A stretch of 64,000 nt of DNA from Udeniomyces pyricola (lineage: Eukaryota; Basidiomycota; Tremellomycetes; Cystofilobasidiales; Mrakiaceae). The notes beneath the pieces are model-generated. The model was given only the letters and a program-made list of their open reading frames with translations. It had not been told where the DNA came from and did not search any database. A program made the translations under genes and the position numbers. The stretch is from positions 1,837,336 through 1,901,335 of the forward strand of contig BCIK01000001.1 in NCBI GenBank assembly GCA_039545295.1, written 5' to 3'. Shown piece by piece: positions 21,215 to 33,083 of this stretch (within the stretch, counting starts at the first letter, position 1; each line of letters starts with the position of its first letter).

Positions 21215-23554
21215 TTATAGCTTGCGCACTATATCGCTCATGTCGTCAGAGGGTGAAAAAATGTATGCCACATCGATCTCCTGCGATCGGTCGATTTCTG
21301 ACGGCTGTCTCGACATCGACGGCGACGCGTTGCATAGTCCGCTATTGGAATTGAGAATATAGAGCTGGGCATGATCTTCGTAGAGAGCGGGGTGTGTTCT
21401 ACAAGTGTTGGTGCCAGACAAGCCGTTCTGTCGATCGCAACAGCCTACAGTCAGTGATGATGATGACAGCGTAGAACGAGCTGTAAGCGTGATGAGAGTA
21501 GATAGATATCCACAGGAACAAGTCTCACCTTTCCGGCGTTGAAAAAGTCCTCCAGCCCGAGTTCTTCGTCGCTATCACCTGAATGAGGGGACTTGTTTAT
21601 GCCCAACCCCTTTTTAATGCGTAACATTTTGTTGACAAGCGAGCTTGGAAGCGATGTGGTGTCGGTGATAGAAGAAAGCACGCCGGGTCCCATGGGAGGC
21701 ATTCCGGCCGAGGACTGTTGTGAGCGTTGGGTCATGAGAGGTTGACAGATGGCGAGAAGGCAAGTGATGGTGCTAGAAGCGGCGCCAATTGTCAACAAAT
21801 CAATCGAGTACAAATCCGATCCAGTCGTCTTCATGAAACGATTTCATGCTCACTAAAGTTTACCGAGGATCGTGACAAGTGTGACCGCGATGGTGTATCC
21901 TGATTTGCTCAGGTACAACGCGCACGCAACGGTTTGGACCCTGTCGATATGAACGCAGTCACATGAGCCGTCTATTAGCCAAGAGTCATAGGAAGTTGCG
22001 ATGAAGACGAGCTGAGGCACGAAAAAGCACACCCACGTCGCCAAGACGGCTCCATTCCTCATCAAAACAAGGGTAAGACTCCTGACGATCTCGCTAGAAC
22101 CCGAGAGAGAAGAGGTGGAACGACGAAGCTGAGAGCTCATTGTACCGGAAAGGATCAGGTCAATGGCCTGCAATTGGGGGACAGCAGTTTATTGATCAGT
22201 ACGCCTAGACGCCGGCGACATGTCGGATGAGTCCGGCTTGAGACGGTTGACTTACAGCAGACATAACGAGGTTGGCTGCGAGAAAAACGGAGAACCAGTC
22301 CACGACGCCTGCAGGCGCGAGACGACGGTCCGGGTACTGCCTGGCTTGAACCCAGGAAGAGATGCCAGCCGCCGCGCCCGTACCAAAACAAAGAATCACT
22401 CCCATCCAAAGCACGATGGAATATATGTGGACGTATGCCCGCCGCCACGAACTAAGGCTCTCGACTATCTTGATGGATTGCATGAGGAGAACCAAATGGG
22501 GAATGCCCATGAGGAAAGGCCTGGTCGGCGGACGACGTGAGAGGAAAAAATGTCAGCCGACGCAAGAGGGATCACTGTCTCGCGCAAGTTGGAAGTTTGA
22601 AATAAGCTGAGGATCAAAGGGGGCGCAGCGCGCAACACGCCCGCGAACGGGACGCACCCGCACAAATAGGACATCAACGTCGTAGGCGCGACAGACGCGT
22701 AGTGTGCCCAATCTGACGAGAGGCCATCTGTTTGCGATTGCGGTAATAAGAGGGTCCAACAATTCATGCCCAGGAGAGACTGACGTCAGCTGAAGGCGTC
22801 GCACGGAACCCAGTGCAAGAAAGCAGATCTAGAAGACGGTGCGCAGCAGAATACACGGAGACGACCGAACGAACCCAAGAGACGATCCGTCACGTTGAGA
22901 GCGCCAGTGATGTTGGAGATGGACTGTACGAGGTTGAGCGCAACGAGCTGGATTGTGCGAAGTGTATGTTGTACGGTGAGGTATGCGCAACGAGGCCAGG
23001 AGACGGCGGATCGATGGAGTCCGAAGAAATAAAGTGTGGTGAGACACAGCGGGTTCGAACGGGTATCAAAGTGAGACAGGGTGCGAGCGGAAGCGTACGA
23101 CTAGAACGGTTGCCCGTATGAGGCGACGGTGGCTAGGAAAGTCGCGAAAGTACTGGAAGCTCTGCAGAACCTGTATAGAGTGCACATGGTTCAAAAGAGA
23201 CGTATAAGGCGAGGGAGGCCAAGGTTGAGCGGGCTGACATGCCGAAAATCGATGCGACCGAAACACGCGACACGGCCGACTTACCACGACGCCGAGAAGA
23301 AATACGTCGAGAAACACCCCAAGGTAGACGTTTTGCCTATGGGATATGAGCATCAACCAGTCGAGTTAGTCCGGAGAGAAAACTGGACAGGACCACGAGT
23401 CAGAGCCAGCGATGAAGGCTCCATGCGTGCATCGGTTGAGCATAACGAACAGCAGCTGACGGCGTCCAATGCTCTGGGTTCGGTTAAGGTAAGGGATGAC
23501 TGGTCGCCTGGACTGGAGCATGAGGCAGATGGGGGGGTTTGATGAATCTGACAA
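21215..23554 (-). CDS. Multi-pass membrane protein, DUF6534-like (fungal, function unknown)
   Basis: The gene encodes a polytopic membrane protein in many short exons. Hydrophobic segments include YLGVFLDVFLLGVVVS (TM1), YSIVLWMGVILCFGTGAAAG, VDWFSVFLAANLVMSA and YLSKSGYTIAVTLVTILG. Between them lies the motif FQYFRDFPSHRRLIRATV, close to the F-Q/Y-Y-x-x-F-P-x-D-R segment of basidiomycete DUF6534 proteins. The C-terminal tail is cytosolic-looking and acidic (HSGDSDEELGLEDFFNAGK), followed by a last exon ending DIVRKL, stop at 21215. The start is uncertain: either MSDSSNPP at 23554, spliced to TM1 by an intron with branch-like CTAAC and acceptor CATAG, or an ATG at 23353-23356. Family membership rests on topology and one motif only. 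Confidence 0.5.
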
Positions 23555-24868
23555 GGAGGATTGTAGAGGGTGGTGGTGATGATGACGATGACGATGGAGT
23601 GAAGGCTAGATGAGAATGCTCGGACGCGTTGAAGGGCGAGAACGAGAGAGCGGTGACCGGTGAGATCTGAGACGTGGCCGTGGACAGTGGTTAAGTGGGC
23701 GATAGACATATTGCATACAAATAATGCGCGCTAACTAACATACTAACTCGCCACAAGCCAACATGTTTAGCATCCGAGTCGAGCTCGATCGATCGACGAT
23801 CGACAATCGCCCACAGCTCGGTTGGCGAGCCGGCGAACGGGTAACATCAAGATCCGATGCCGTCGGGTTCCGAGACCATCGACCAAGCTGGTAAGAAAGA
23901 GTTCAGTGCGCAGCAAATCCATGACGCTACACGCAAACCAAGCTATCGCCAGGCTGACTGTCAGCCTGGCGAAGGCTTGAAATGAGAAATTATGGGATTT
24001 CCAATCACAACAATCACAACCGATCACACCTTGTCAGAACGCATCATGGGTGTTCGGAATCACAACTTGTCACAACGAACCACAAGGTGGTAACGCGCCG
24101 CTGACAGCCGGTCCCGTGCGCTCACATCTTGTGAAAAGCTGTAAAAAGTGTGTGACTCGAATCGTTGTCATATCCGCTCACAACCGCCCACAAGACATGT
24201 CACAATTGCGTTCCCCGCGGTGCGAGGCTTTGATCTGAAAATTGGAGCCTGGAGCTTAGAGCTTGAAGCTCCAAGTGCTCGCGCTAATTGCGATTCAACG
24301 TAACAACGCGCAGCGCGTCTGAGCATATATATGTTGTTGTTATTCGTGTCTCCTGTGATCCTGTTGACTTGTTGGTTCTGCAACTGTGGAGGAGTGGCTT
24401 GTACGTTGTTTACTTATCGTTAGCAACAATCGAAATCTCGCTTGACCCCGCTGTGCTGTCAAGCTGTCAAGTCGGCAGCTCAAGTGATTGTACTGGCTTG
24501 TAATCGACTGACTGCGCGCGTTGATGCCTCGAATATTGTGATCAATAGACTCAACAACAACATGACCCCATCTTCCACCTTGTTCTCTGTGTTCGACACC
24601 TCTTGCCTGCGCTCTTTGATCCCTAAGCAGCTCAGCTCCAGCCCTCAGCTCTAGCTTTGCCTCAACTTGCCTCATACCAACAGCGAGTCTACCAATCACT
24701 TGCATTGTAAACCACGTTCACGTTCATTCATTCAGTCCAACCTATCCACCCTCCTTCGCCCTCGAGTAATCAGCTACTACCCCCTTCTTTTGTCGAATAT
24801 CTCGCCCTTCTTCGCAAAGCCCTACACATCCATTCCGTTTCGAATACAGTACCGTCGAATCAACGATC
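23555..24868. promoter_or_regulatory. 1.3-kb divergent intergenic region with a TCACAA cluster
   Basis: This region lies between the membrane-protein gene and the KNH-like gene. It contains the TCACAA cluster (24005-24205, separate entry), an inverted repeat GGAGCTT/AAGCTCC with an 8-base loop near 24251-24272, and GATCGATCGACGATCGA near 23788. C/T-rich leader sequence lies just before the KNH-like ATG. No coding frame with recognisable content was found. Confidence 0.5.
24005..24205. promoter_or_regulatory. Cluster of TCACAA hexamers
   Basis: TCACAA (or TTGTGA) occurs at 24005, 24014, 24060, 24070, 24129 (reverse), 24178 and 24200. The near matches CCACAA (24080 and 24188) and TCACAC (24024) lie between them. 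About 0.1 exact copies would be expected by chance in 200 bases on both strands at even base composition. The spacing is irregular, so it is not a tandem repeat. It reads like an array of binding sites in the shared promoter, but no factor can be named. Confidence 0.55.
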
Positions 24869-26182
24869 ATGCTTTCTTCCTGCTTGGCTGTCGTCCTTCT
24901 TGGACAATTCCTCTTCGTGGTCGTACAGGCCACTATCTTTGTCACCGCCCCTGTGGTGGGCACCATCTGCACTGTACGTACTATATTGTGTGACTCCGGC
25001 ACATTTATACGTATATCAGGACCAGGCTTGGACGTGCTGTGACTCATGTCCATAGGCCGTGCGCCACTTTTTTCGCACTGACCTCGCGTCGTATTCGCGG
25101 CTGATACATGTCCATGTTCTCATCTGGGCGGCTTTCAGGCCGGAACGCCGTGCAATATAGATTGGGCGGACGATGGGGCGACACCACTGCTCGCCACTAT
25201 CGGTGCATGCGACGTTGGCCTTTGGGTCGGAACCCCGACTTCCCAGGTGCTTCTACAGACGTTCTCTATCGGTCAGTCTTTTCGAATCCCGCGTGTGAAA
25301 CAGGAGCTCCGAGCAAGGGTCCGAGCGATCTGCTCGGGCCTGCGATTTAATTCCTCTCCAGGATATGAGATCTGAATCGCCCTACGCCTGTTTTTCTCTT
25401 GGTTCCGTTCATACAGTGGACGTCTCGCGAACGGGTTCCATATCTGTTGCTATCAATCCCGCGGTTGGCGCAGACTCGTCCGAGTACTTCATCCGCTTTA
25501 TCTCACAAGATCACGTCGATCCTGCCTCAGCATATGGAGTGAGTGATGCGCCCATCTCTGCGGTTTTCAATTAACAGGACAACAGCTAACTCGATTGCGT
25601 TCACGGGTGGTAAGGCCAAATACTCCTCGTTTTCCGCCAAGTTTACTCTCCAAGGTAGCGTGGCCGCTCTTGTCTCATCCTTTATCGCCAGAGCATAAGA
25701 GTTATGTAACATCTCAATCTTTGGATCCTTTTCCCTCGCCTCTATGTAGGGATGACTGGCACCTTCAACTCTACTATTCAGGAGATGATTTCAGAAGGTT
25801 CGACCACTACTGTTGGGCTTGGGACGGCCGCGATGGCAACCTCATCAGCCTCAAGTTTTGCCAAGTTCACTACGACCACAAACATCGCTACCACGAATAC
25901 CGTAACCTCGAGGACCATCATGTCGACGAACGCTGTTGTTCAACATACCAGTACCTCTGTTTTAGTAAGTTCGAGCCCCATAATTCTAAATTCTCTAGAG
26001 AGGTTCCGTCTTGATGATCGAACGCGTACATCGAACCATCATCTTTTGTTTAGTCCACTACTTCATCGACGCCGACCTTCTCCTCAAGCAACACCTCGGG
26101 CGGTGTTCAAACGCTCAAAACGCAACCCTTTCTACTAATTAGCAGTACTCTAGCCTTACTGATGGCACGCATGGTTCTTTGA
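24869..26182 (+). CDS. Kre9/Knh1-like GPI-anchored Ser/Thr-rich wall protein
   Basis: This is a small secreted wall or membrane protein. The start ATG is at 24869 with a signal peptide (LAVVLLGQFLFVVVQA). Six exons join as IFVTAPVVGTICT-AGTPCN, IDWADDGATPLLATIG and GLWVGTPTSQVLLQTFSI. They continue as VDVSRTGSISVAINPAVGAD, SSEYFIRFISQDH, YSSFSAKFTLQG and MTGTFNSTIQEMISEGS. That order (V-T-x-P, I-x-W, Y-V-G, Y-F-I-R-F, F-S-x-x-F, M-T-G-T-F-N) is the Kre9/KNH N-terminal domain found in many basidiomycete proteins. A Ser/Thr tract follows. The tail SNTSGG plus a hydrophobic FLLISSTLALLMARMVL end is a GPI signal. The stop TGA is at 26180. One intron (about 25273-25420) has an upstream acceptor that would introduce a stop; the downstream CATACAG acceptor keeps the frame. 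Confidence 0.78.
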
Positions 26183-26435
26183 ATATAATAATACGTCGAA
26201 ATTCGCAACCTGTCACTTTGAACCCCACGACCTGTCATGACTCATCGCCCACTATTATCCCTTTGCGTCTTGTACTGTGATTAAGCGTCCGCACATGGAG
26301 CTTTCATTTCTGTTTTGGTCGTGTTACAACCATTTAATCTTCCGAGCCTTTTAGTCATGCCCTCCTACTCGCTTAATTTCTATACAAGGCATCGACACGT
26401 ACTTTTTGCCTTTGAAGTATGCAAACATCAACGTT

Positions 26436-29400
26436 TCATGAATCGTTGACTACTTCAAAATAAGACCGAAATCCGGAGTCGTTCCTCATTGGGCTCGCTC
26501 TGATTGATTGATAAACATGAAGGAACAAGAGAGGAAATCGATTTGTGAAGTACGCCAGAAAGCCCTCGGGTAAAGGCGACATGACTGCTCGTAAGGTTTC
26601 ATCCAAATCTTGAAAGTGATGGCGCTTGTTGCGCAAGGCGCGAAGCAGATCTCGCAAAGATCCTGTGTCGTACTGGAGGTGTATATAGAGAAGGTCTCAG
26701 TATAGAGCAAGAATGAAGACCAGACCGAAACGACATCCCATATACCGTACCGACCTTGCGATAGCCTGTCAGACTGGCAACGAAACTGGGATCCATCCTT
26801 GCCGCCCAATCGCGACCAGGCCCGATGACCGTTGGAGCCCCGCTTTCCAGAACAAGGAGCATGGGATGGGGCGGGTCCCGAGTGAGATTCTCGTAAGCGT
26901 CTGATGAGTCAGTCAGAAAGAGTAGTCTACGAGTCGGTGTCCAAAAAAAGGGATGGAGAAGAATGGCTGTAGCCGTGGGTCTGTTGAGGGCCACCAGAGA
27001 TGAATCAAACATCAGCTACGGGTCGCAGGAAGTTAATTAAGTTGATAAATGACAAAAACAGATAGAACCTTCGAGTAGGATCCATTGAGAGCATTTCTTG
27101 AATCATGACACGAGCTTCCCGGCCAGGCTCTCCTAGCACATCGAGTCGATCAAGGTTGAATCTGCCGCGATAGACGTTTCGTTCACGGTCGAATCGTTCA
27201 CCACTAATGTTAGGTTTACATGCCAAGCAAAGCGATGGATATCGTTTCAGTTGCATGATAACGATAGCAAGAAGGAAAGGCGAGAGCTTCACCGTACAAT
27301 GGATGTCGACCTTCCGTAAGCACCCAATACGCAAGCAAGCCTAATGACCATACGTCAACAGCGCTCGTAAGTCGCACTGAGGTTGACATTGCTCCCTTGG
27401 CTATTTCAAGTCCGTCACTGACGACTTCCCAAACCGATGAATCAAATTCGTCGAGACCCTCTTGTCGACTCCGCATGCACTCGGGCGCTCGCCAGCCGAC
27501 CGTACCGGTTGTGGTTGTATGGGCGAACGAGGATTGGTCCAAAGGAACCCGCTTTGCTAGACCAAAATCACTGAGCTTCATGACGAGAGATGGTCGGGAA
27601 CGTCGCTGAGAAACCGAGACAAGAACGTTCCTGAAAGCAGGGGAAGAGGGCGTCTGGTCATGTCAGCTAATCCTCAACAGCTATGAGCCCTGACCGAACT
27701 GGCCAGAAAAGAGGAACATGAACTGACTGGGGCTTGAGATCTCGATGACAAATCTTGAGTTCATGTAGATGCTGAACGCCCTCGCAAATGTCTCGCACCG
27801 CCTCTTGTGGATCAAACAGGTGAGCGAGCTTGGGAAACTCTTTGGGCCGGTCCACGACATCCGCTAAAGAAGCAGAACAAAGCTCCAGAGCGATGAGCAG
27901 CCATGGCCCCTCCTTCTCCTGACAGAAATAACGAACAATGTTGGGATGGGCGTCCGACGATTGCAAGAGGGACACTTCGTGCGAGTGAAGGCTGGAGAAG
28001 TGGCTGAGCAAGCGCTTGACGGCAACAGGTCTCCCTTGGAAAGTACCTTGAGCCAGTCCATGCAAGGAGTCATCAACGTGGGTCCCTGATGGAATTGCGT
28101 TTGCGCTGTCCTCGCGACATGGCCGTGACATGCAGATTGCTCACCCCTGTGGACAGTTGTTCCGTTTGATCCAAGACCTTAGATACAATCATTCAGAAGA
28201 ATCAGCAATTGCGGGCGTCACACAGGCTGGTACAACTAAAGAGAAAAACAAGAATACGTTCAGGCGATCAACTCACCTAAAAGCTCGCTTGACACTATGA
28301 GTCCTTCCCGAAAAGTTGCTTCTCTAGATGTGGCTGTCGATGAGAATATCGCGGAGCCCTCTTCTGTTGTAGGACCCATATCTAAGTTACCAGCGTGTCC
28401 TTTGGCTATCCCAGCCCGTTCTTGACACCCTTCCTCCTCTTCCTCGCAGTCGTCGGCGTCATCATCTCTCTCAGTCTGTTCGTTTTTTTTCCGGCGTGCT
28501 CGACGCCGGCGTCTGCGTGGTTCGGAGATGGATGATATTGCAGAAAGATCTTCCGAGGTGGAGGATGTGTTTGAGGAATGTAAAGCGACTGCAGAAGGAA
28601 AAGGAGGAAAAGGAGGGGAAGAAGGCGAGCGAAGCGGAGAAAAGGACAAAGGCAGAAATCGAGAGCAGATGGAAAATCCAAGTAAAGTCATGCTTCCCAG
28701 CCCAAGCAGGGCAGCCATTGCCATAAAACATCTCGTCTTCCACCCAATCGGTGACAATCCAGCCCGGTGCGCCTCGGTTCGAGCTTCCGACTTTTCAAGG
28801 CGGTTCTCGTAGGCAGGACCGTCGATAGCCAGCGGCGTAGTTGACCCTTGACGCATCCGCCTAGGCTCATCCGAGGATCCTTTTAAGTCTTCGACGAAAT
28901 GATAGCCCTCGATGGTTCTAGCGAGGCCCAGTTGGTCCGGAGGAGCTTGCTCGCTTATACCAAGGAGCGGATAGCGGTCACGAGACAGTGCGTAGCGGAA
29001 GGTGGATGAGGCTGATTCGTAACGGTCGACAAAGAGGAGTGATGTCCGAGAGTTGGGTACGGATGTTTTTGCAACAGGCGGTAGTGGAAACAGAGATGAA
29101 GGCGGCAAAGGTTGAGGTAAGATGAATGGCACAGAAGGATCCAACGACGCCGCGCGATAGAGGGTGTAGACGTCGTAGAATGTAACACTGTAAGAGACAC
29201 AATCTATCGTAAGCAAAGCGCAGGAAAAGCCGACTGGGTCGTGTTAAACGGTATGCATGAATCGGCGACATACGGAATAGCATCGAGAGAGCAGCCCCAA
29301 GCCATCTCCATCTTGCTTGCCTCAGATGGCATTCTGCGGTCAGAAGGAAAGCTTTGCTTCATTCCCAGAACTACAGGTTTCTCTCCTTTGGCTCCCTGGT

Positions 29401-30446
29401 ACATCAATGCATATAAATCGTCTCCCGAGCGGCCACCGAACAAAGAAGACGGTAAGTCCACGCTGGATCCGCCGTAAGCCGCGTAGTGTAAGGTCTGCAC
29501 ACGGGGACGGGAGCCGTGCACGGGCGTGTGTATGCTGAGTGCGTAGTCTATAGAGTGATAGGACACAATAAACGTCACATCGTATCAGTACTGTGACATG
29601 AAGAACTGGATACGAACAGGAATAAGGACGAGAAATGCTGCCAACCCGTCCGAGTGACGTATATGATCTCGCCCTGTGAAGCCGAAGTCTGCTCGCTCTC
29701 GAGCAAGTCCAAGAGGCCTAATATATCATTCGATTCACCGTCTCGCGAGTCAATCGCTGAGTCGAGTTGTATCTGTCCGGTTGCTAGGTCAATGGCTTGG
29801 ACGATGGACTCTATTTTGCCTGTAAAATACCGGCCCGGGTTGTCGTCGCGTCGAAAATGGATGGGCGACGACTGAAAGGAAGCTTGGACGCTGACCCCGT
29901 AAGTCGGAATCAAGATTTGAGATATATATAAGCCTCTTCAAGGCCCAAAACCAAGCGAATCATGAGGAAGTGATGCAGGAACACATACAGGGCAGGCACG
30001 GTGACGCCCAGTCGCTTCATCCCCCAAGACAGGCCGTTATCTCGGGTCTTGGTCCCCAGCCAGATATCGCCTGCGTGTGGCTCGACGATAAATTGCTCTT
30101 CCTCGTCCTCGTACCCCTCTGACCAGACCACGGGACGTGTAGCGTTGTTGAGGGTTGACCAAAGCAAGCGGCCTGTCGGGCGATCGATGGCGTGAAGGCG
30201 GCCGTCGAGAGTGGCGGCAAGGATGACTGGCTGGAGGATAAAGTCGGACTCATCGAACGGACTAGCCGGAGAGGTAAGAGCAAAGAGAGACGATGTCGGA
30301 CGGTCTAGGGGATGATGAGCTGGCTCGAGACTGGACGAAGACGAAGTCGCTGAAGCTGAAATGAAGGAAGAGGCAGTAATCAAGAAGGAGAGTGCTGCTC
30401 GAATAAGCGAGGCGGCTGAGAGTCGATTCAGGGTTACAGCAGACAT
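26436..30446 (-). CDS. IRE1: ER stress sensor kinase/endoribonuclease Ire1
   Basis: Ire1 senses unfolded protein in the ER lumen and cleaves the bZIP HAC1/HXL1 mRNA. The ATG at 30444-30446 gives a signal-like start (LIRAALSFLITASSFISA). The luminal beta-propeller part reads LAATLDGRLHAIDRPTGRLL. The transmembrane helix is MAMAALLGLGSMTLLGFSIC (about 28690-28750). A basic then acidic linker follows (RRRRRARRKK, later EEEEEG). The kinase reads RPVAVKRLL, HRDLKPQ (intron) NVLVS, KLSDFGLAKRV and TVGWRAPECM. The KEN RNase reads MRDLLRALRNKRHHFQDLDE, keeping the R-N-K-x-H-H catalytic stretch, and FLAYFTNRFPLLFLHVYQSI. The stop is at 26436. An upstream in-frame ATG (30575) is possible but adds a non-signal extension. 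It is divergent from JIP5. Confidence 0.94.
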
Positions 30447-31038
30447 CGTGCAGATTTGGTCGGCGTCATCCACGTTGATCAAGAGTCGGGAAGGATGAGA
30501 TGTACGTTGAGCGAGATAACGACCGAGCAGCAGGGCGGGCACGAGGAGCATGCACGATTCAATATCATGCATCACTCATATCATCATGATCTTTACTTGA
30601 ATCGTCTGTGCAAGTCTGTGCTGACCTGTGGGGCTGTGGCGCATGGGCTGTGTCGACGGCTGCACAGCCGGCGCTAACTTACCGCGGGAGCGAGACATAT
30701 TGTCATACGTACGGCAGCGCGCTACGTATAAGCTATAAGGCGCATGTAATGATTGACCACTGTACGTATATATATATATATGTAAATTATCACCTTATCA
30801 TGACATATCAGTCCTTGTCAGTCGCCACGTCGTCTGTCATGCACAGCTCCGCACAGCCCACGTACACGGTGATCATCAAACACGTTATACGTACGATGAA
30901 CTCGAACAGTCGAATTGCTGCAAGTCTATAGCTGTTTATACGCGCATCTTGGGCTTACGCGCTACGCACTTCAAGCTACACTGCACGCCCACTCCTCATT
31001 CAGAGCTATATCTCATCAGCCCCTCATCGTCGCGTCCC
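30447..31038. promoter_or_regulatory. Divergent IRE1/JIP5 promoter with CTGTG cluster
   Basis: 592 bases lie between the start codons. Five CTGTG and one CACAG pentamer lie between 30605 and 30670, and two CACAG between 30840 and 30860. A (TA)n run at about 30768-30782 lies between them. TATA-like boxes near 30750-30790 could serve either gene. No gene was seen. Confidence 0.45.
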
Positions 31039-33027
31039 ATGACTGACATCAACCTTAAGAACCAGGTAAGGCCATAGCCGAAGCCGAACATACTCTGCCT
31101 ATAGCCCTCATCTTGACGCTCAGCTGCCGCTCGCCTCTCTTTCCCTTGGTTCAAGGTGTTCGACCTGAAATTCCACCCCCGCCAAAACACACTCTATGCC
31201 GCTCTCCTCACAGGTGAAATCAAATCCTTTAATTACAGCCTCGATGATACCGACGTTATCACGTACGAAGAGGCCTTCTCTGTTCGCCCAACCAAAAAAA
31301 GCTGTCGGGGTCTCTCGCTCGACGAATCAGGCGACCAGCTGTATTCTGTGGGCAAGGACAAGGCACTGCAGTTCGTACTTGAATCGCCTGCCACCTCTAT
31401 ATCATCTTAGCATCATATACTAAATCGATCCACGGCAATTCTTCCTTTGTCAGCGTCATCGATACCACGACGGGCTCTATCGTCTCGACGATACAGTCAG
31501 CCCATGAGTCAGTCAAGTCTTTCTCGCTCCGCATCCCTCTTCCCCTCCCACCCTTCTTCTGGCTAGCCTTCGGACCATCCCGGTTCGCACTTAACACCAA
31601 GCTGACGATGGGAGGACCTTGTTCGGTCAAACAGCTCGCCTATCAATCGAGTCTCGTACCTCTTGCCTTCCTGCCTTGCTACAGGGGACGATGAGGGTGT
31701 CATCAAGGTACGTTTTCATCGAGCTCCAACAAGTGATCACACTACCCCTTCTCGGCAAGCTCACCTTTCTTCGCGGCTGACCGAAAATCCTTTGATTGCG
31801 GTTGTCTCTTCTCACTTCGCTCACCACACTATCCAGCTTTGGGACCCTAGAATCAAGCCTGAGGGACCCAAAGCTCAAAAGTCTTTCAGCCATCACTGGG
31901 ACTACATCACTGATTTCCTCTTCTACGAAGACAAAAAGCAACTTATCTCAACTTCGTGAGCACTCTTTCAAGGCAGCAATCAGCATACGCCTGCACGCCA
32001 CACTGACGCTTTGTGCCTCAAATATTTCATAGGGGTGATGCTACGCTCTCCGTCATCGATATCAGGAGCTCTAAAGCAGAGCCCATGATTGTTTCCGAGA
32101 GCCAAGACGATGAGCTGCTTAGCTGCGTTTCTATCAAGAGGTGCAGTCTTCATCCAAGCAACCATCAACCTGATCGTCGTTGATTTCGCCGTTTGCTCAC
32201 GGAAATTTATTTCTGACCTCACCATTACTATTACAGTGGAACGAAGGCACTTACTGGATCGTCTATGGGCATCCTTTCAGTTTGGGACCGGTCCAAAGGC
32301 TGGGGGGACTGTGTTGACCGGATACCTGGGTCAGTCGCCATTCGGGATTGATTCCTCTTTCACTCCATCGTGTTCCTTCCGATCAAACGAATGTTTGCGT
32401 CGTCCCCTTGATGGTAGATAACTCACACATGTATTCGTCAATTTTCACACAGCCATCCGCACTCGATTGAAACAATCGTGCCGCTATCGGACGATATCGT
32501 TGCGACTGGCTCGTCGGACGGAATGGTTCGAATCGTCTCCATCTTGCCATCCAAACTGAGTGAGTCTTGACCAGATTGGCAGCAGATATTCTCCACCAGT
32601 TGCTGATGAAGCTCACATACTCGCTTCATCCACAGTGGGCGTCATTGCGCATCACAACGATTTCCCTATCGAGAGGCTCTCACTCTCACACGACAATTCA
32701 ATTCTCGGATCGGCCTCGCACGACGAGTGTGTCAAGTTGACGGACATCCGCGACATCTTCGACCCGTCGGATGATGAAGACGACTCGGATGAAGAGGCAG
32801 ACTCGGACGATGACGCCGTTGGCTCTGGTGTCCAAGTTGGGAGGGACTCTGATGGAGATGAAGAGATGTCAAACGCAGAGGGATCTAGCGAGAGTGAGGA
32901 GGAGCGAGAGCCTACGCCTGTGCCCGAGCCAGAGCCAGAGAGGAAGAAGAAGAAGAAGAAGGACATGGTCCAGAATCGCGAAGAGGAGGAAAGAGCTCAA
33001 AGAGGAAGTTTCTTCGGCGATCTATAG
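31039..33027 (+). CDS. JIP5: WD-repeat protein Jip5 (WDR55 family, ribosome biogenesis)
   Basis: This is a nucleolar WD40 protein required for 60S ribosome biogenesis. Exon 1 (MTDINLKNQ) joins VFDLKFHPRQNTLYAALLTG. WD units follow: KSCRGLSLDESGDQLYSVGK, SHFAHHTIQLWDPRIKPEG, GDATLSVIDIRSSKAEPM, GSSDGMVRIVSILPSKL and SILGSASHDECVKLTDIRD. The last repeat is followed by an acidic Ser/Asp/Glu tail, a Pro/Glu stretch and a lysine run, ending RGSFFGDL, stop TAG at 33025-33027; this tail is typical of Jip5. About eight introns are present. It is convergent with CARNMT1; the stops are 56 bases apart. Confidence 0.9.
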
Positions 33028-33083
33028 GCACATATCACATGGTTTATTCGCTTCCAGTCTCGAGGAAGCGATGTGTCATTCTA

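Noticed and set aside
26436..30575. Upstream IRE1 start (MMHDIESCMLLV) at 30575
   Set aside because: The downstream ATG at 30446 is followed at once by a signal-peptide-like segment; the upstream extension would bury it. Not fully excluded.
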